A stretch of DNA of 64,000 bases from Gnetum montanum (lineage: Eukaryota > Streptophyta > Gnetopsida > Gnetales > Gnetaceae): the NCBI GenBank assembly GCA_015680685.1, contig MNCI01003323.1, positions 199,372 through 263,371 on the forward strand, given 5' to 3'. This document shows positions 10,440-21,059 of this stretch, piece by piece. A program made the position numbers and the translations under genes. Position 1 is the stretch's first letter, and each line of letters opens with the position of its first letter. The notes under the pieces were generated by a model. That model made no database searches. It was not told where the DNA came from and was given only the letters and a program-made list of their open reading frames with translations.

Positions 10440-10625
10440 TTAGGTCATTTCAGGCCCTTGCTAGTTTTAAGCCATTTCGGGACATCGCTAGTTTTAGGGC
10501 ATTTCAAGCCATGGCGTGGTGGCATAGTTTTAGGCCATTTTGGGCCATGGTGGGGTAGCATAATTTTAGGTCATTTCAAGGCATGGGATAGTTTTAGGCC
10601 ATTTCAGGCCATCGCATGGTAAAGG
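10440..10625. repeat. Minisatellite between protease and accessory gene
   Basis: About six units of 27-37 bases follow the pattern TAGTTTTAGGCCATTTCAGG plus a variable CATGG part. Arrays of the same unit lie at 34080-34380 and 47335-47470, each beside the 3' end of an accessory-gene copy. Confidence 0.8.
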
Positions 10626-10745
10626 AATGATATGCTAATGATTTAGAGGACGACTAATTAGTACCTAGCATAGATGGATGGATGCAAAACAAAAAGGTAA
10701 TAGATGTACAAAGGATGGTGACTGGGCAAGAAGCAGTGGAGTTGC

Positions 10746-11249
10746 TACGCTATGCGTAACTACTTCTTGACCCATCGTGGATTAGGCGAGGCATAAGGCC
10801 GAGGCGCTTTGCCAGGGCCTTCATCTATATGATTGTCCCCCACTTGGAAGGGCAATTCAGCCCACATGTTTTCACTTTCTAAATCGGCATGCTAAGCTGG
10901 TTCTCTTGCTAAATAGTTAGTAAGTATGGAGACAGGTGCTTCATTCTCAGAGGTTTACAACCTCTGAGCCCTACTCCATCTCTACGTTATTGATAGCTTA
11001 TGTCGCTACCTCATCACCATGGATCACCACCTCCCTGCTTGCATAGGATAGATGGATCTCCTGATGAATGGGTGAAGAGACAGCCCTAAGTTGCGCGAAC
11101 CATGACCTCCCCAAGATCAATTTAAACCCAAGCATCTCTTCAACCACGATGAACATCAAGTGTGCCAACGATACAAACAAGGAGTGAAACGCACCAATGT
11201 AGTGTAGCCGCCTGCTACGCTGTGGAGCGTAGCATGTTTGGTGTAGCAT
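10746..11249 (-). pseudogene. Protease region of Tat element A gag-pro
   Basis: The minus strand encodes VVEEMLGFKLILGRSWFAQL and SPIHQEIHLSYASREVVIHG. These match the downstream half of the protease region in element E (15640-15800) and element F (47990-48150). The frame continues through LPFQVGDNHIDEGPGKAPRP to WVKK and a stop at about 10746. The catalytic Asp segment should lie upstream of 11249 but is disrupted there by hairpin repeats. Confidence 0.65.
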
Positions 11250-11263
11250 AGCTACCTACTACA

Positions 11264-11860
11264 CTATGCTATGCTATGCTATAGCATAGCATAGCATAGC
11301 CACCAATTCGAAGAAGAATTTTGCGTTAGAGTTAATTGTAGGTGCTAGAAGCCTTTGAAATGTATTGGTTGTTTCTGTATGTTTACTACGCTATGCTACG
11401 CTATGTAGCATAGCATAGCGTAGCAACTAGCCTTAACTATGATTTGCATTGCAAACATTTTTTGAAGATAATGCTGACAATTTGGAACCTTTAATCTTTT
11501 TGACATGAAGCTCTCGAACTTGCTGATCCTACATTTTGAGATGCCTTTTGCCATCCTTGCATCATCGCTACGTCGTGCTACACTACGTAGCATAGCATAA
11601 CGTAGCAGCCAACAAAGCCTGCTTTCTTACTTAATTTGCTACTTCTCTAGTGAAAGGAGTTTTGCTAAAAGACTTGAAGTTGAGCGAAGAAACTAGTTTT
11701 GAAAGGTCGTAGGTGCTTGCTAAGTGCAATTAAAATCACTAAGAAATCTGGGCCTTTCTATCTTTCTTTTGCTACGCTGTGCTATGCTACGTAGCGTAGC
11801 ATAGCATAGCACTTCATCCTGCAACTATCTTCTAAGGCTTGCTACGCTACATAGCCTAGC
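11264..11860. repeat. Cluster of five GCTAYG palindromes
   Basis: The copy at 11264-11299 is a perfect 36-base palindrome built from CTATG repeats facing CATAG repeats. 11386-11423 has 18-base arms with one mismatch. 11567-11607, 11771-11810 and 11841-11860 are imperfect, and most differences are transitions. The sequences between the palindromes are unrelated to each other. Confidence 0.85.
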
Positions 11861-12414
11861 AAACTTCTTGACTAGAAAACTTGCCGAACTATTTTGTGTA
11901 GCCTAAGCACCACCGACAACCCCACGCATCGCTTCTGAGTAGACTATTAGTTGGATGAACTACCCAGATGGGCAAGCCAGAGAGTCCATTGGGCCTATCA
12001 ACACTGGAAGTAGAAAATTTGCTGAACTGGACAGTCTAAACTCAGAGCATCCATTTCTTGCCGAAGTTTCATGACACTACCTAAATTCCAAGGACCCAGT
12101 GAAGTAAGAATGCCTTAAAAATTTAGGTTGTTTCAGTTTGGGCAAAGGCCTAGCTTACAGATTACTCTAGCTTACGGATTATTCTTTGCACATATGAAGT
12201 TGTATTATTCATTATTGAGTGCATTATACTCTAGGTCTTGGCCACATAGACTAAGGAATTACCTTGATCCTACCATCACAAGATTCCTAGGGTTGTTAAT
12301 CTTCACCTCCTGTTGGATGGTAAATGTATCAAGTGCATTTAATATCAACGTTGAAGGCTAATCTAGATTCATGATCGCAAATTGAGTTGTCAAAGGAAGA
12401 GCTGCAGGTTGCCG

Positions 12415-12600
12415 GTTGCAAAGTACTATGGACAACACTAAAATTGACCCTATTTCAACTAACACCACTGACTATTCTAACTACACTCTCCATGGACTAT
12501 GCTCTCTATGCAAAGAGCTGACTACACTCTCCACAAACTACACTCTCTACATTGAGAGCTACCTATGCTCTCCACATACTACACTCTCTATGCTAAGAGA
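12415..12600. repeat. CTACACTCTCCAY repeat
   Basis: About eight irregular copies of an ACTACACTCTCCA/ACTATGCTCTCYA word. It is the complement of the GTGGAGAGCATAGTC core of the LTR array at 13340-14120. Confidence 0.65.
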
Positions 12601-12762
12601 ACGAAGACTTAGGAAAATAGTGGAAAGAACTGTGATTTCAGTTGCTATGCAAGGTCCCGAGGGGACCGACTATAGGGTCTAATCTACACTAATAGGTTGA
12701 TAGACAACTACAATGTAGAGAGCACATAAGACAACCATAACAAAGTTCAAAAATGTGGTTCA

Positions 12763-12780
12763 GATCTCCTTCTAGCGCCA
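12763..12780 (-). other. Primer-binding site of Tat element A
   Basis: Read on the minus strand, TGGCGCTAGAAGGAGATC sits right after the LTR end. Element F has TAGTGCTAGAAGGAGGGC at the same place (49353-49371). TGGCGC starts are usual in Tat elements; the matching tRNA was not determined. Confidence 0.55.
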
Positions 12781-14335
12781 GAAACTATAACAATCGAAAA
12801 TGTCGACAGTTAGAACACCAAGGTTGATAGGCGCATAGCCTAACCTCAAATCCACATGACGGCCTACTGGAGGTAGAGATGGGGTGCCCTAAATGATCTT
12901 GTTGATTGAATAGGGACTTACCAAATGTAATTAAGGTGTAGTATGGTTAGCCACGATGCTGATGTGAAATGGTGCTAAGTGTTTAAATGATGTCAATCGT
13001 GTTAACGATGTTAGGTTCAGTCAAGTTTTTCAGTGAAAATGAGGGAATTAACATATGGAAACCATTGCACAAGTGTAGTTGTAGGCATGGCTACATGATG
13101 AAATAATGAAAAATGCAAATTAAATGCTAAAAATGCAAAGAGAGACAAAAGCAGAACACCACCCCAAATGGGGTTGAGTGTAGTTAACACCAAAAGGGAT
13201 TAGAAGGTATACGAGGTACAATAGGTGCAGTGGAGAGTGTAGTCATAGTCTCAAAGGTGTCTATACGTGAAGATTGGTGCTTTCTATGGTGTCTATGTCT
13301 ATCAGGTTGGCCATCGTGGTGTACCATGGGCTACCATGTTTTATTGGGCTACAATGGGGTTGTGGTGGGGTAGTGGAGGGCATAGTCTGAACACTTAGAA
13401 ACTTTTGTAGTGATTGGCTTAACACTTCGAAAAATTTGCAAAAATAACCTTTTTGTTGACTATGCTCTAGGGTAGTGGAGAGAATAGTCTCAACACTTAG
13501 AAAAATATATAAAAACTGGCCTTCGTGTTGATTATGCTTGACTACACTTTGGGGCAGTGGAGATAATAGTATTAGAACTTAGAAAAAACTACAAAAAAAT
13601 TGGATTTGTGCTAACTACGCTCTCTATGAGAGGCTAACTATGCTCTGTGACAGTGAAGAGCATAGTCCCAACACTTGGAAAATTTTTTTGAAAAATGACC
13701 TTCATGTTGACTACCCTCTAGGGCAATGGAGAGCATAGTCCCAACACTCAAAAGAATTTGCAGTGACTAGCATTATGTTGACACTTATAAAAAATTTCAA
13801 ACCTAGCCTTTGTGTTGACTACGCTCTCCATGAGAGACTAATTATGCTCTGGGGTAGTGGAGAGCATAATCACAACACTTAGAAACAATCTACAAAAATT
13901 GGCCTCCATGCTGACTATGCTTGATGATGCTCTAGAGTAGTGGAGAGTATAGTCTCAGCACTTAGAAAATTTTGCAGTGACTACCTTGACACTTAGAAAA
14001 ATTTGCAAATTTGGCCTTTGTGCTGACTATGCTTGACTACACTCTGGGGTAGTGGAGAGCATAGTCTCTACACTTAGAAAATTTTGCAAAAAATGGCCTT
14101 GTGTTGACACTTAGACAAATTTGTAGTCAAGATGCCATAGTCCAAATTTGATGGTGTTTCATATATCCCATTACTGCTAAATCCCTCAAAGCTACTAGAA
14201 CAATTGTTAAAATTCAAACACATCCAATACAAAAAAATGTCTGAGGATGCCCACAAAACACATGACAGATATTTCAAGTTACTAAGAAACCCCACTTCAG
14301 CGATGCCAAATGAGCCCTTGGTCCCAAGGAATTTT
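12781..14335 (-). repeat. 5' LTR of Tat element A (at least this part)
   Basis: The segment matches the complement of 44880-46275 in element E. Shared blocks include the GAAACACCAYCAAATYTRGAC stretch (about 14130-14165 here), the CATAGTC array and the CCCATTTGGGGTGGTGTTCT block near 13160. The outer end, toward 14335 or beyond, is not resolved. Confidence 0.65.
13340..14120. repeat. LTR-internal minisatellite (GTGGAGAGCATAGTC array)
   Basis: About eight units of roughly 70-125 bases contain GGTAGTGGAGAGCATAGTCT, CAACACTTAGAAAAATTTGC and TGTTGACTATGCTCT. A shorter version on the other strand lies at 44930-45330. Confidence 0.85.
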
Positions 14336-14389
14336 AGGCTAGACTAATTTTTTCATTACCATTAGTTGCCCAACCATAGCACAGATTTT

Positions 14390-15913
14390 TTCCTAACTTT
14401 ACAAGACAACCTGCAAAGGATGATAGATAGAGGTGAGCTGGTACTTGATACTACAAACCCAGTTAGGTCCTAAAACTAGTCCATGAGGGTGTACAATGAT
14501 CCTTTAGACATAGATGATGCTAGCTACATCATAAATGCTATTAGCATTGATGGTGGTCCAAAACCAATGTAGCAACCATTCATGGTATGGATGCCCTCTA
14601 GCAATGTAAGGATCCCCTCAACTCCCACAAGTTTAAGGCATCCCTTCATTGTTAGAGCACCATCTCGAGCACCTATAGTGTCATTCATTGTTAGGGTCCC
14701 ATAGCATGTCACATAAACTACAATTGACCAACCATCCTTTGTCATTAGAGTGACCAACATGCTAGCTCCTCACTTTTCTAAAGCCTAGTAGTAGGCAACA
14801 CATCAATCCCCTCCTGTCCAAGGGCCAACCTCATTGGTAGCATGGGTAGACCCCCTAAGTCGCAACACAGGAGACCCAATGAATGTCTTGTAGATAAAAT
14901 GGTTAGGCAACATCAAGACCAAAGAGTGTTGGGTCCATTAAAACTAGTTCCCATATCTATGATTCCCATGACGAAAAGAACTAAAGAGGCCACAACCAAC
15001 AAATCACGAGAGAGCACTGAGGCACCTAAGCCAATCAAGTAAACAAAGCCTAAGTCACCTACATGAGGAATATATCTCTTAGGCTACATGGAAGAAGTCA
15101 AGGCTAACAAAAACATGTCCAATGGCAAGGACTTCATGAACGCATTAGCCCAAGTTAAGTAAGTGCTCAAACAAAAAAATACAACATTGAGCTTGTATGA
15201 CCTGATCATGACCTTCCCTACCCATTGCAACGCATTGGTGTGGATGTTGACCTCCATTCCTATTATAGAGGATATCCCTATAGATGATAACTCCATCCAT
15301 GCAATGATGTTTCCCCCCACACTGCAATAATCAAGTTGCACATTCCTAGCATTCCGTGATGAAGCAATTAAGGTCAACCCTGAGATGGACAAGGTCATAA
15401 TAGCTCCAATGTTTATTACCATATGCTTTGGGCAATGCAAGATTCATAGAGTGCATGTCAACAATGGAGCAACCACAAACATAATACCATACACCATTGT
15501 GGATAGGCTAGGCCTCACAAACAAAATCAAGTCAACAAAAACCACATGCTTCAAATCCTTCAATGGATCATGTGTCATCATCAGGGGTACCGTAACTATA
15601 TATTTTCTAGTAGAAAAGCAATTCCCCACCACTTCCAAATTCATTTCCATTGAAGATATGTTGGGCTTTAGCCTAATATTGATTAGACTTTGGCTGGACA
15701 AGTTACAAGTTGTCTCCTCTTCGATTCATCAAGAGATCCACCTCCCGTATGAAGGTGGTGAAGTTATCATCCACGATGATAATGTTGTCCCTTTGGCCAT
15801 CAACAACATAGATATCGAGCAAGGTTCAAAGGTTGAGTTTCTTGATGATGTATTTGTGGCAGAAAACGCAATGCATAAGGCAGACCCACCCAAAAAAAAT
15901 AGTAGAAACCAAT
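14390..15913 (+). pseudogene. gag-protease of Tat element E, first part
   Basis: The readable part starts at about 14842. The protease region (15385-15913) encodes RVHVNNGATTNIIPYTIVD, then IEDMLGFSLILIR and IHQEIHLPYEGGEVIIHDD. It matches the protease of elements A and F. The expected catalytic Asp is Asn (AAC at 15460-15462). The reading frame runs into the Tekay insertion at 15914 and resumes at 33624. No 5' LTR of its own is visible between element A's LTR and this gag, so the element is truncated or was interrupted by element A. Confidence 0.7.
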
Positions 15914-17968
15914 TGTTACACCCCACCTAAATCTAGCAGGTATGGTCATGCTCTTATGATTAAGACATTACATGTGGAGTCTCAATGGGTTTTACGGTCT
16001 GAGTTAATGTATTTTATATGTCATGAGGCTTTATCTTTATGTTATGATTATGATGTCTTTACATGCTTAACTAACATGACTATGTACACTGGCCTTATAT
16101 GATGTTTTAGACATGTGATGTTGCTAGCAAAGGTGTTGGATTGGGGTACAAGAGCACCAATCTGGTATGTTTTTATACTTTATGTGTGATTTTGATATGT
16201 AGGCATTTGTACTATAACACTATGTTGCATGATGTTTGGGTGTGGGAATGTGTAGAGTGTCTGATAAGAATCTCGTAGGTTCAAACGAGTTCTGATTTGG
16301 AGTCCCAATGTGTTTATTACACAGGTTTAAAGTTGATGATATTAATTGTGGAGGAGAAAAAATATTAACTTATGAAAATCATTTGTTCCTAAAAAAAATA
16401 ATAAATAATAAATAATAAATAATTCAAGTTAAAAACATAAAAAACAAAAATGTAAAGTAACTCACATGACGTGAGGAAGGTACAATGTTGGTTTTCTTTT
16501 TTTGTTCAAAAAAAAAACATGAAGTAAACATATAATTTTTATATTGTTTTTTTACACCATCTCATCATCACCACTTATGGAAGATATTGGGTTTTGGTTT
16601 CTATTTTTGTTTTTTTGTTCATAGAAATAGAAATGCACAAGAGTCTTTTTTCTTCCATTTTTCTTTCTAATCTCTTCTTTTTGTGGATTCTAAGCCTTGT
16701 AGATGTTTTTTTCTTATTCTAAACTTGGATTTGGGATTGTTGCAGTCATATCTACGTGGGTGCAGAACTTGTTGGGAGTGAAACGAAGGCCTACTAGATT
16801 TTTGAGCATTTTCTCCTTATTTCAACCTTTCTACCCCAATAACTTTAATTGGTGGGTTTTCTTTACCTTTTCCCTGTATTTTGTGCTGGATTAGTGTATA
16901 TGATCATGTGATGGGAGCATGTGAGATGGATGGATCAAAGTTTAAGCTTAGTCATGTTATTTTGCATATTTCCCAAAATTGTATGATTTTGGTTATGAAT
17001 TTTTTATTAATATTATGGGATGTATGGTATGATGTGAATGTGTGGAATATGATATGTGATGTTGACAAGGTTGGTGTGATAGGAATATTCTCTTTTCAAG
17101 GCCTATTGGGATGTGAGCATTTTTGGGCATTCCAATCCTTTTTTGTGGTACTTGATATTATTTAAATATAATTTTATTCATTAAACTTTGAATTTGCATA
17201 ATTTTTCTTCTAGGAGTCTGATTTAGGTAAAATTAGTCTCATTGGGATCATGTTGGAATGTACTTTCTAATCATGTTAGTTTTCTCTTTGGGAATATATC
17301 ATTTTGAAGGTTATTCTAGTGGTCATTTGTATGGAAATACGTGTCTTTGGAGGTCTTCATGTTATTCTATTGCATCATGGTATTGTTTTCCTAGAATGAC
17401 TATAATTGTTAGGGGTAGATATGTACAATTATGTTGTTTGGGTATGTTGTGCTTATGACCTGTGTTGGCTTAAGCTAGCCAAACTATGTATATGTTTTCA
17501 TGACAACACGTGTGACGATCATTGGTGGGTGGTGCTAGCATGTGGGTGTGGACCAATTGATGATGAGGCACCCTAGAGGTAGTATGGATTGACTTCCACT
17601 GTGATTCATTAGTGAGGCTCCTATCTTAAGCCTCATCCTGAGAGTGGGAGAGTGTAGGTATGTTTGTCCCTATGGCTAGTCCATGGCATAGGTGTGCTCA
17701 TCCCTATCACCAATCCTCTAGAAGGCTAGTGGTTGCGGGTCATAGGTTGATGGACCCTAGCACCAATTGGATAAATAAAAGACCTACAAGTAATGGCTAT
17801 TATGAGTACTCATGGCAACGTTTCACATGCTACACTGAGTGTGGATATGCTAGCAACCACGTGGGCTATGTCTATGATAGTATTGGTTTATGAGTCATAT
17901 TTTTGAGAATAGGTGTTCTATTTGGATTATGATTGTGTGGATCATGGACTATTTATGATATATCATGG
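15914..17968 (+). repeat. 5' LTR of the Tekay element, left part
   Basis: It begins TGTTACACCCC and stops at the CATGG target duplication of the Athila insertion. The part from about 17273 matches the 3' LTR from 32215. The first 1.36 kb has no counterpart in the 3' LTR. An AATAAATAAT simple repeat lies near 16398-16425. Confidence 0.85.
17964..17968. repeat. Target duplication CATGG of the nested Athila element
   Basis: The same five bases follow the element at 27048-27052. The uninterrupted target, TATATCATGGGTATGATGAC, survives in the other Tekay LTR near 32940, which proves the insertion point. Confidence 0.95.
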
Positions 17969-18537
17969 TGATGAATCACCATTTGTGTTAGTCACAATGT
18001 CAAGTATGTGACGTCAGGGCTACGACATTGCATACATGACATCGGGGCCTAGATCTGACATCGAATATCCAACGTCAAGGTATATTCCCCAAGTCTATAA
18101 TTACCACACCTAGGCTCCATTTTTTAGTAAGTTTTTCATTAGTTAGTTTTCAATTTTCAAGAAAGGTAGTGAAGCTCTTGCTATTTTGTCCCCCTAGAGT
18201 TAGAATATTTTCTGAGTGCCCACAGAAGAAGTCTAGAGTGTGTATGGTTCTTTGTTCGAACATTGATGTACCTGAGTGCAGCAATGTGACGGGAATAAAA
18301 TGAACTCTTTTGACAATCCTTGTAGCACTAAGAATAGCTTAGTATTTTCTTTATTGCATTTTACTTTCTCATTCTTTAATTTAATGCATTTGATTAAGCA
18401 ATTTATTTCTAGCAATTAATGAACATGAGCACGACCACTTCGAGCATTCATATAGTACTTGGTAACCCAGTAATGCTTAATGTTTGGTAGCCTAGCAGTG
18501 TTAAATGTGTTTAGAAAAGTGAGATGGTTACTTGTAT
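17969..18537 (+). repeat. 5' LTR of the nested Athila element, 3'-truncated
   Basis: It aligns with 26190-26762 and then breaks off into gag sequence (GTCAAAACTAGAATC), the equivalent of 59330 in the second Athila copy. The last 285 bases of the LTR, the primer-binding site and the gag start are deleted. Confidence 0.88.
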
Positions 18538-18539
18538 TA

Positions 18540-20450
18540 TGTCAAAACTAGAATCTACACTCCACAATTCACAATCCCGATTCTGGTAACAAGGGATCCA
18601 ATGATGAAGAAGGATCCAAAGGGGCAAGTCAAGATAGAGATGTCGACAAGAAGCATGATCATGATCATGGTCATGATCAATAAAGAGGTAGTAGTAGGCA
18701 TCGTGATGGTGCTAATTCTACTTCCTCTTCCTTTTTGTCATTTTCTTCTTCTTCTAGCTCTGACCATGATCGCAGAAGGTGAGATCATGATGGAGGTCAT
18801 CGAAATAAGCATAATGACTGACGAGACCATAATAATCAAGGGGACCATTGGGATAGACCAAATCAAGGGTGTAGACATTCAAGAGAGGCACATTTCCATG
18901 AATGAAGGGGTAGTAAAGGGCATTGTAGGAACCATGATCAAGGCCTCGATGAGCCTCTATTTGCTACCCGAAGTATGCTTAACATTGTAGAGGCAATTAA
19001 AATCCCAACAAGACATGTGAAAGATAGTCAGATTAAACAATTAGACATGAACAATATTTCTTGATTTGAAGGAGGATATAACTCTGATCCATCGAAGCAT
19101 CTTCAAGCTTTTGAAGATGCATGTGCCTTGCAAAACATAGAGAATGAGTGGCAAAAACTAAAGTTATTTCCCAAGACACTCATCAAAGAAGTAGAGAATT
19201 GGTATTGATTCTTAGAATCAGAATCTATCAAACGATGGAGTACCATGCTTGAGATGTTCAATGATAAGTATCAAATGTACTCCCAGGTGTCCAACTTAAG
19301 GAAGAAAATTCAAGGGAGAAAACAAGGAGCACATGAACCCTTGGATGCCACCATTGGCCAATACTATTCTTTGATGCATAAATGCCTTGGTCATGGTTAT
19401 TCTCAATTGGGATTTCAAGCTATAAAGTAATGACTGTGAGTGCAAGAGACACAAGAAAGTTGAAGAGTCTAGAAAACAAAGTAATGCTCAAAATTGTTGA
19501 AGAGTCTAGAAAACAAGAAAGTTGAAGAGTCTAGAAAACAAGGTAATGACTATGAGGATTTCAATCTATCCTCAAAATTTTTGAAGAGTCTAGAAAACAA
19601 GGTAATGACTGTGAGTGCAAGAGACACAAGAAAGTTGAACGTGCATATTATAAAGCTAAGGGAAAAATTTCTGCAATAGAAGAGGTTGTGGACAGTGAAT
19701 TAGATAATGATCATGGATGTGATCTCTACCAATATGAACATCCTAAGGGATGTTTCCCTATTGTGTCACATCTTCAAGATTTTGGAATGTATGTTGTACA
19801 TCCATGACTTACACAAAGGCAAACATCTAGAAGGTTGCCTTATCCTCAAGGTAATCTCAGGCAGTTCCACTAGCAACAACTGTATTATCCACCACAACCA
19901 TATGAACAATACCGATAATGGCAGTAACCATAATCATGGGCATTTTCACCACCAAGGCAACAATACCCTTACTGATAGCCTAATCCATATGGTTACCATG
20001 TTCAGCAATCCATGTCTCCACGTGACTCTTCTAGTCACATCTCTAATATTTAGCCTTACTACCATCCTTCTAATTACTATTGAACACCTTCTCCACATGA
20101 AAGAAGGGATGCCACCTCCTATCCTTATCCTCCTCCTGTCCCTGCACATACTCCTCCTCTAGGTGCATAGCTACCACCTGCTTTACCAATGCAAGGTAAA
20201 CTTCTTGCTCAATTGTAACAACACAATGTTACAAGGGGTGTTAATTTGCAACCCAATCATCAATTGGATGGGTCACATGCCCAATCAAATAAAAGACCTT
20301 TCTTTCAACCCATAGTCCACCTAAGTCTTCACCTATACCCATAGTTGACAACTCTACTCTTGCCTCTTCCTCCATATCAAATTCCTTTGAGCCTCCTTCA
20401 AACCAAACTCTGCCAAGGATCCATACTATAATGCTCACTTATACTATGTT
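18540..20450 (+). pseudogene. gag of the nested Athila element
   Basis: The conserved capsid-like part is at about 19065-19430: EGGYNSDPSKHLQAFEDAC, KLKLFPKTLIKEVENWY, SIKRWSTMLEMFNDKY. Upstream (18620-18920) is a His/Asp/Ser-rich tract with HDHDHGHD and SSSSSSDHDRR, shared with the second Athila copy. Downstream (19850-20160) is a Pro/Tyr/Gln-rich segment (YYPPQPYEQYR). The start is deleted, and stops and frame shifts are scattered throughout. A 175-base duplication lies at 19431-19640. Confidence 0.75.
19431..19640 (+). repeat. Internal duplication in Athila gag
   Basis: TGACTGTGAGTGCAAGAGAC starts at both 19431 and 19606, an offset of 175. TTGAAGAGTCTAGAAAACAA occurs several times between. 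Confidence 0.85.
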
Positions 20451-20499
20451 TGATTAGATTCATGCAAGAAACCTTCCCAAGAAATTAGCCAATCCTGGA

Positions 20500-20890
20500 A
20501 GTCCTTTGATTTATTTACAGATTGTTGGAAACAAATCATGTAAGGCTCTTCTCAATTCAGGTTCTAATGTTAATTTGATTTCTCATGAGATGTACACTAT
20601 CTAGAACCTACCACCTCTTAAGAAAAGCAACATCAGATTGGAATTGGCAGACCAGTCCATCACTATTCCATTGGAACTAGTAGAAGACATTATGACCACT
20701 ATCTATGGGTGATATTATTCTACTGACTTCCTGGTAATCAAAGTGGAGAATTGCAAAGGGAACTTTCCAATCATCATGGGAAGAGCATAGCTAAGCACAG
20801 TAGATGCAAGAATGGGCATCAAAGATCTTTCCCTAGAAATCTCTAAAGAAAATGAATTTGGAAAGATTGAGAAGAAGAGAGTTCCATGCA
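20500..20890 (+). pseudogene. Protease of the nested Athila element
   Basis: It encodes NKSCKALLNSGSNVNLISHE, then LVIKVENCKGNFPIIMGRA, STVDARMG and KKRVPCIVYSN. The second Athila copy has the same order. The position expected to carry the catalytic Asp reads Asn in both copies (LLNSG here, LLNLG at 61440-61460). Several TAG codons interrupt the frame. Confidence 0.65.
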
Positions 20891-21059
20891 TTGTGTACAG
20901 CAATAGTGGGTGCAATTATGTGTAGAAAATTTGGGACATCAAGCAAGAATCCATCTCTGCATTCAAGCAGTGTGCACCAGAAGTAGAAATTCAAATATGT
21001 TTGTATGAAGTAGCCAAAAAATAGGAGGATGCCTAATGGCTGACCACTGATTTAGAAAG

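Larger units (their letters stand above)
11250..12762 (-). other. Decayed gag/5' region of Tat element A
   Basis: By position between the primer-binding site and the protease this should be gag. No gag motif can be read with confidence. It holds the hairpin cluster (11264-11860) and a CTACACTCTCCAY-type repeat (12415-12600). Confidence 0.35.
1250..14335 (-). mobile_element. Tat-lineage Ty3/gypsy element A, carrying an antisense accessory gene
   Basis: Read on the minus strand the order is LTR (14335-12781), primer-binding site (12780-12763), decayed gag, protease (to 10746), a 5.8-kb middle section, RT and RNase H, a second RNase H, and integrase ending at 1431. The second RNase H after the usual one is a hallmark of the Tat lineage, which includes Ogre. 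The middle section holds a multi-exon gene on the plus strand (5600-10263). No minus-strand 3' LTR is visible below 1250, where a plus-strand LTR begins instead, so the element has lost that end. Lineage is well supported; the outer limits are approximate. Confidence 0.75.

Noticed and set aside
18532-18990. Long Met/Ile-rich plus-strand frame at the start of Athila gag
   Set aside because: Another frame of the same DNA gives the His/Ser-rich tract conserved in the second Athila copy. The Met/Ile composition is the out-of-frame reading.
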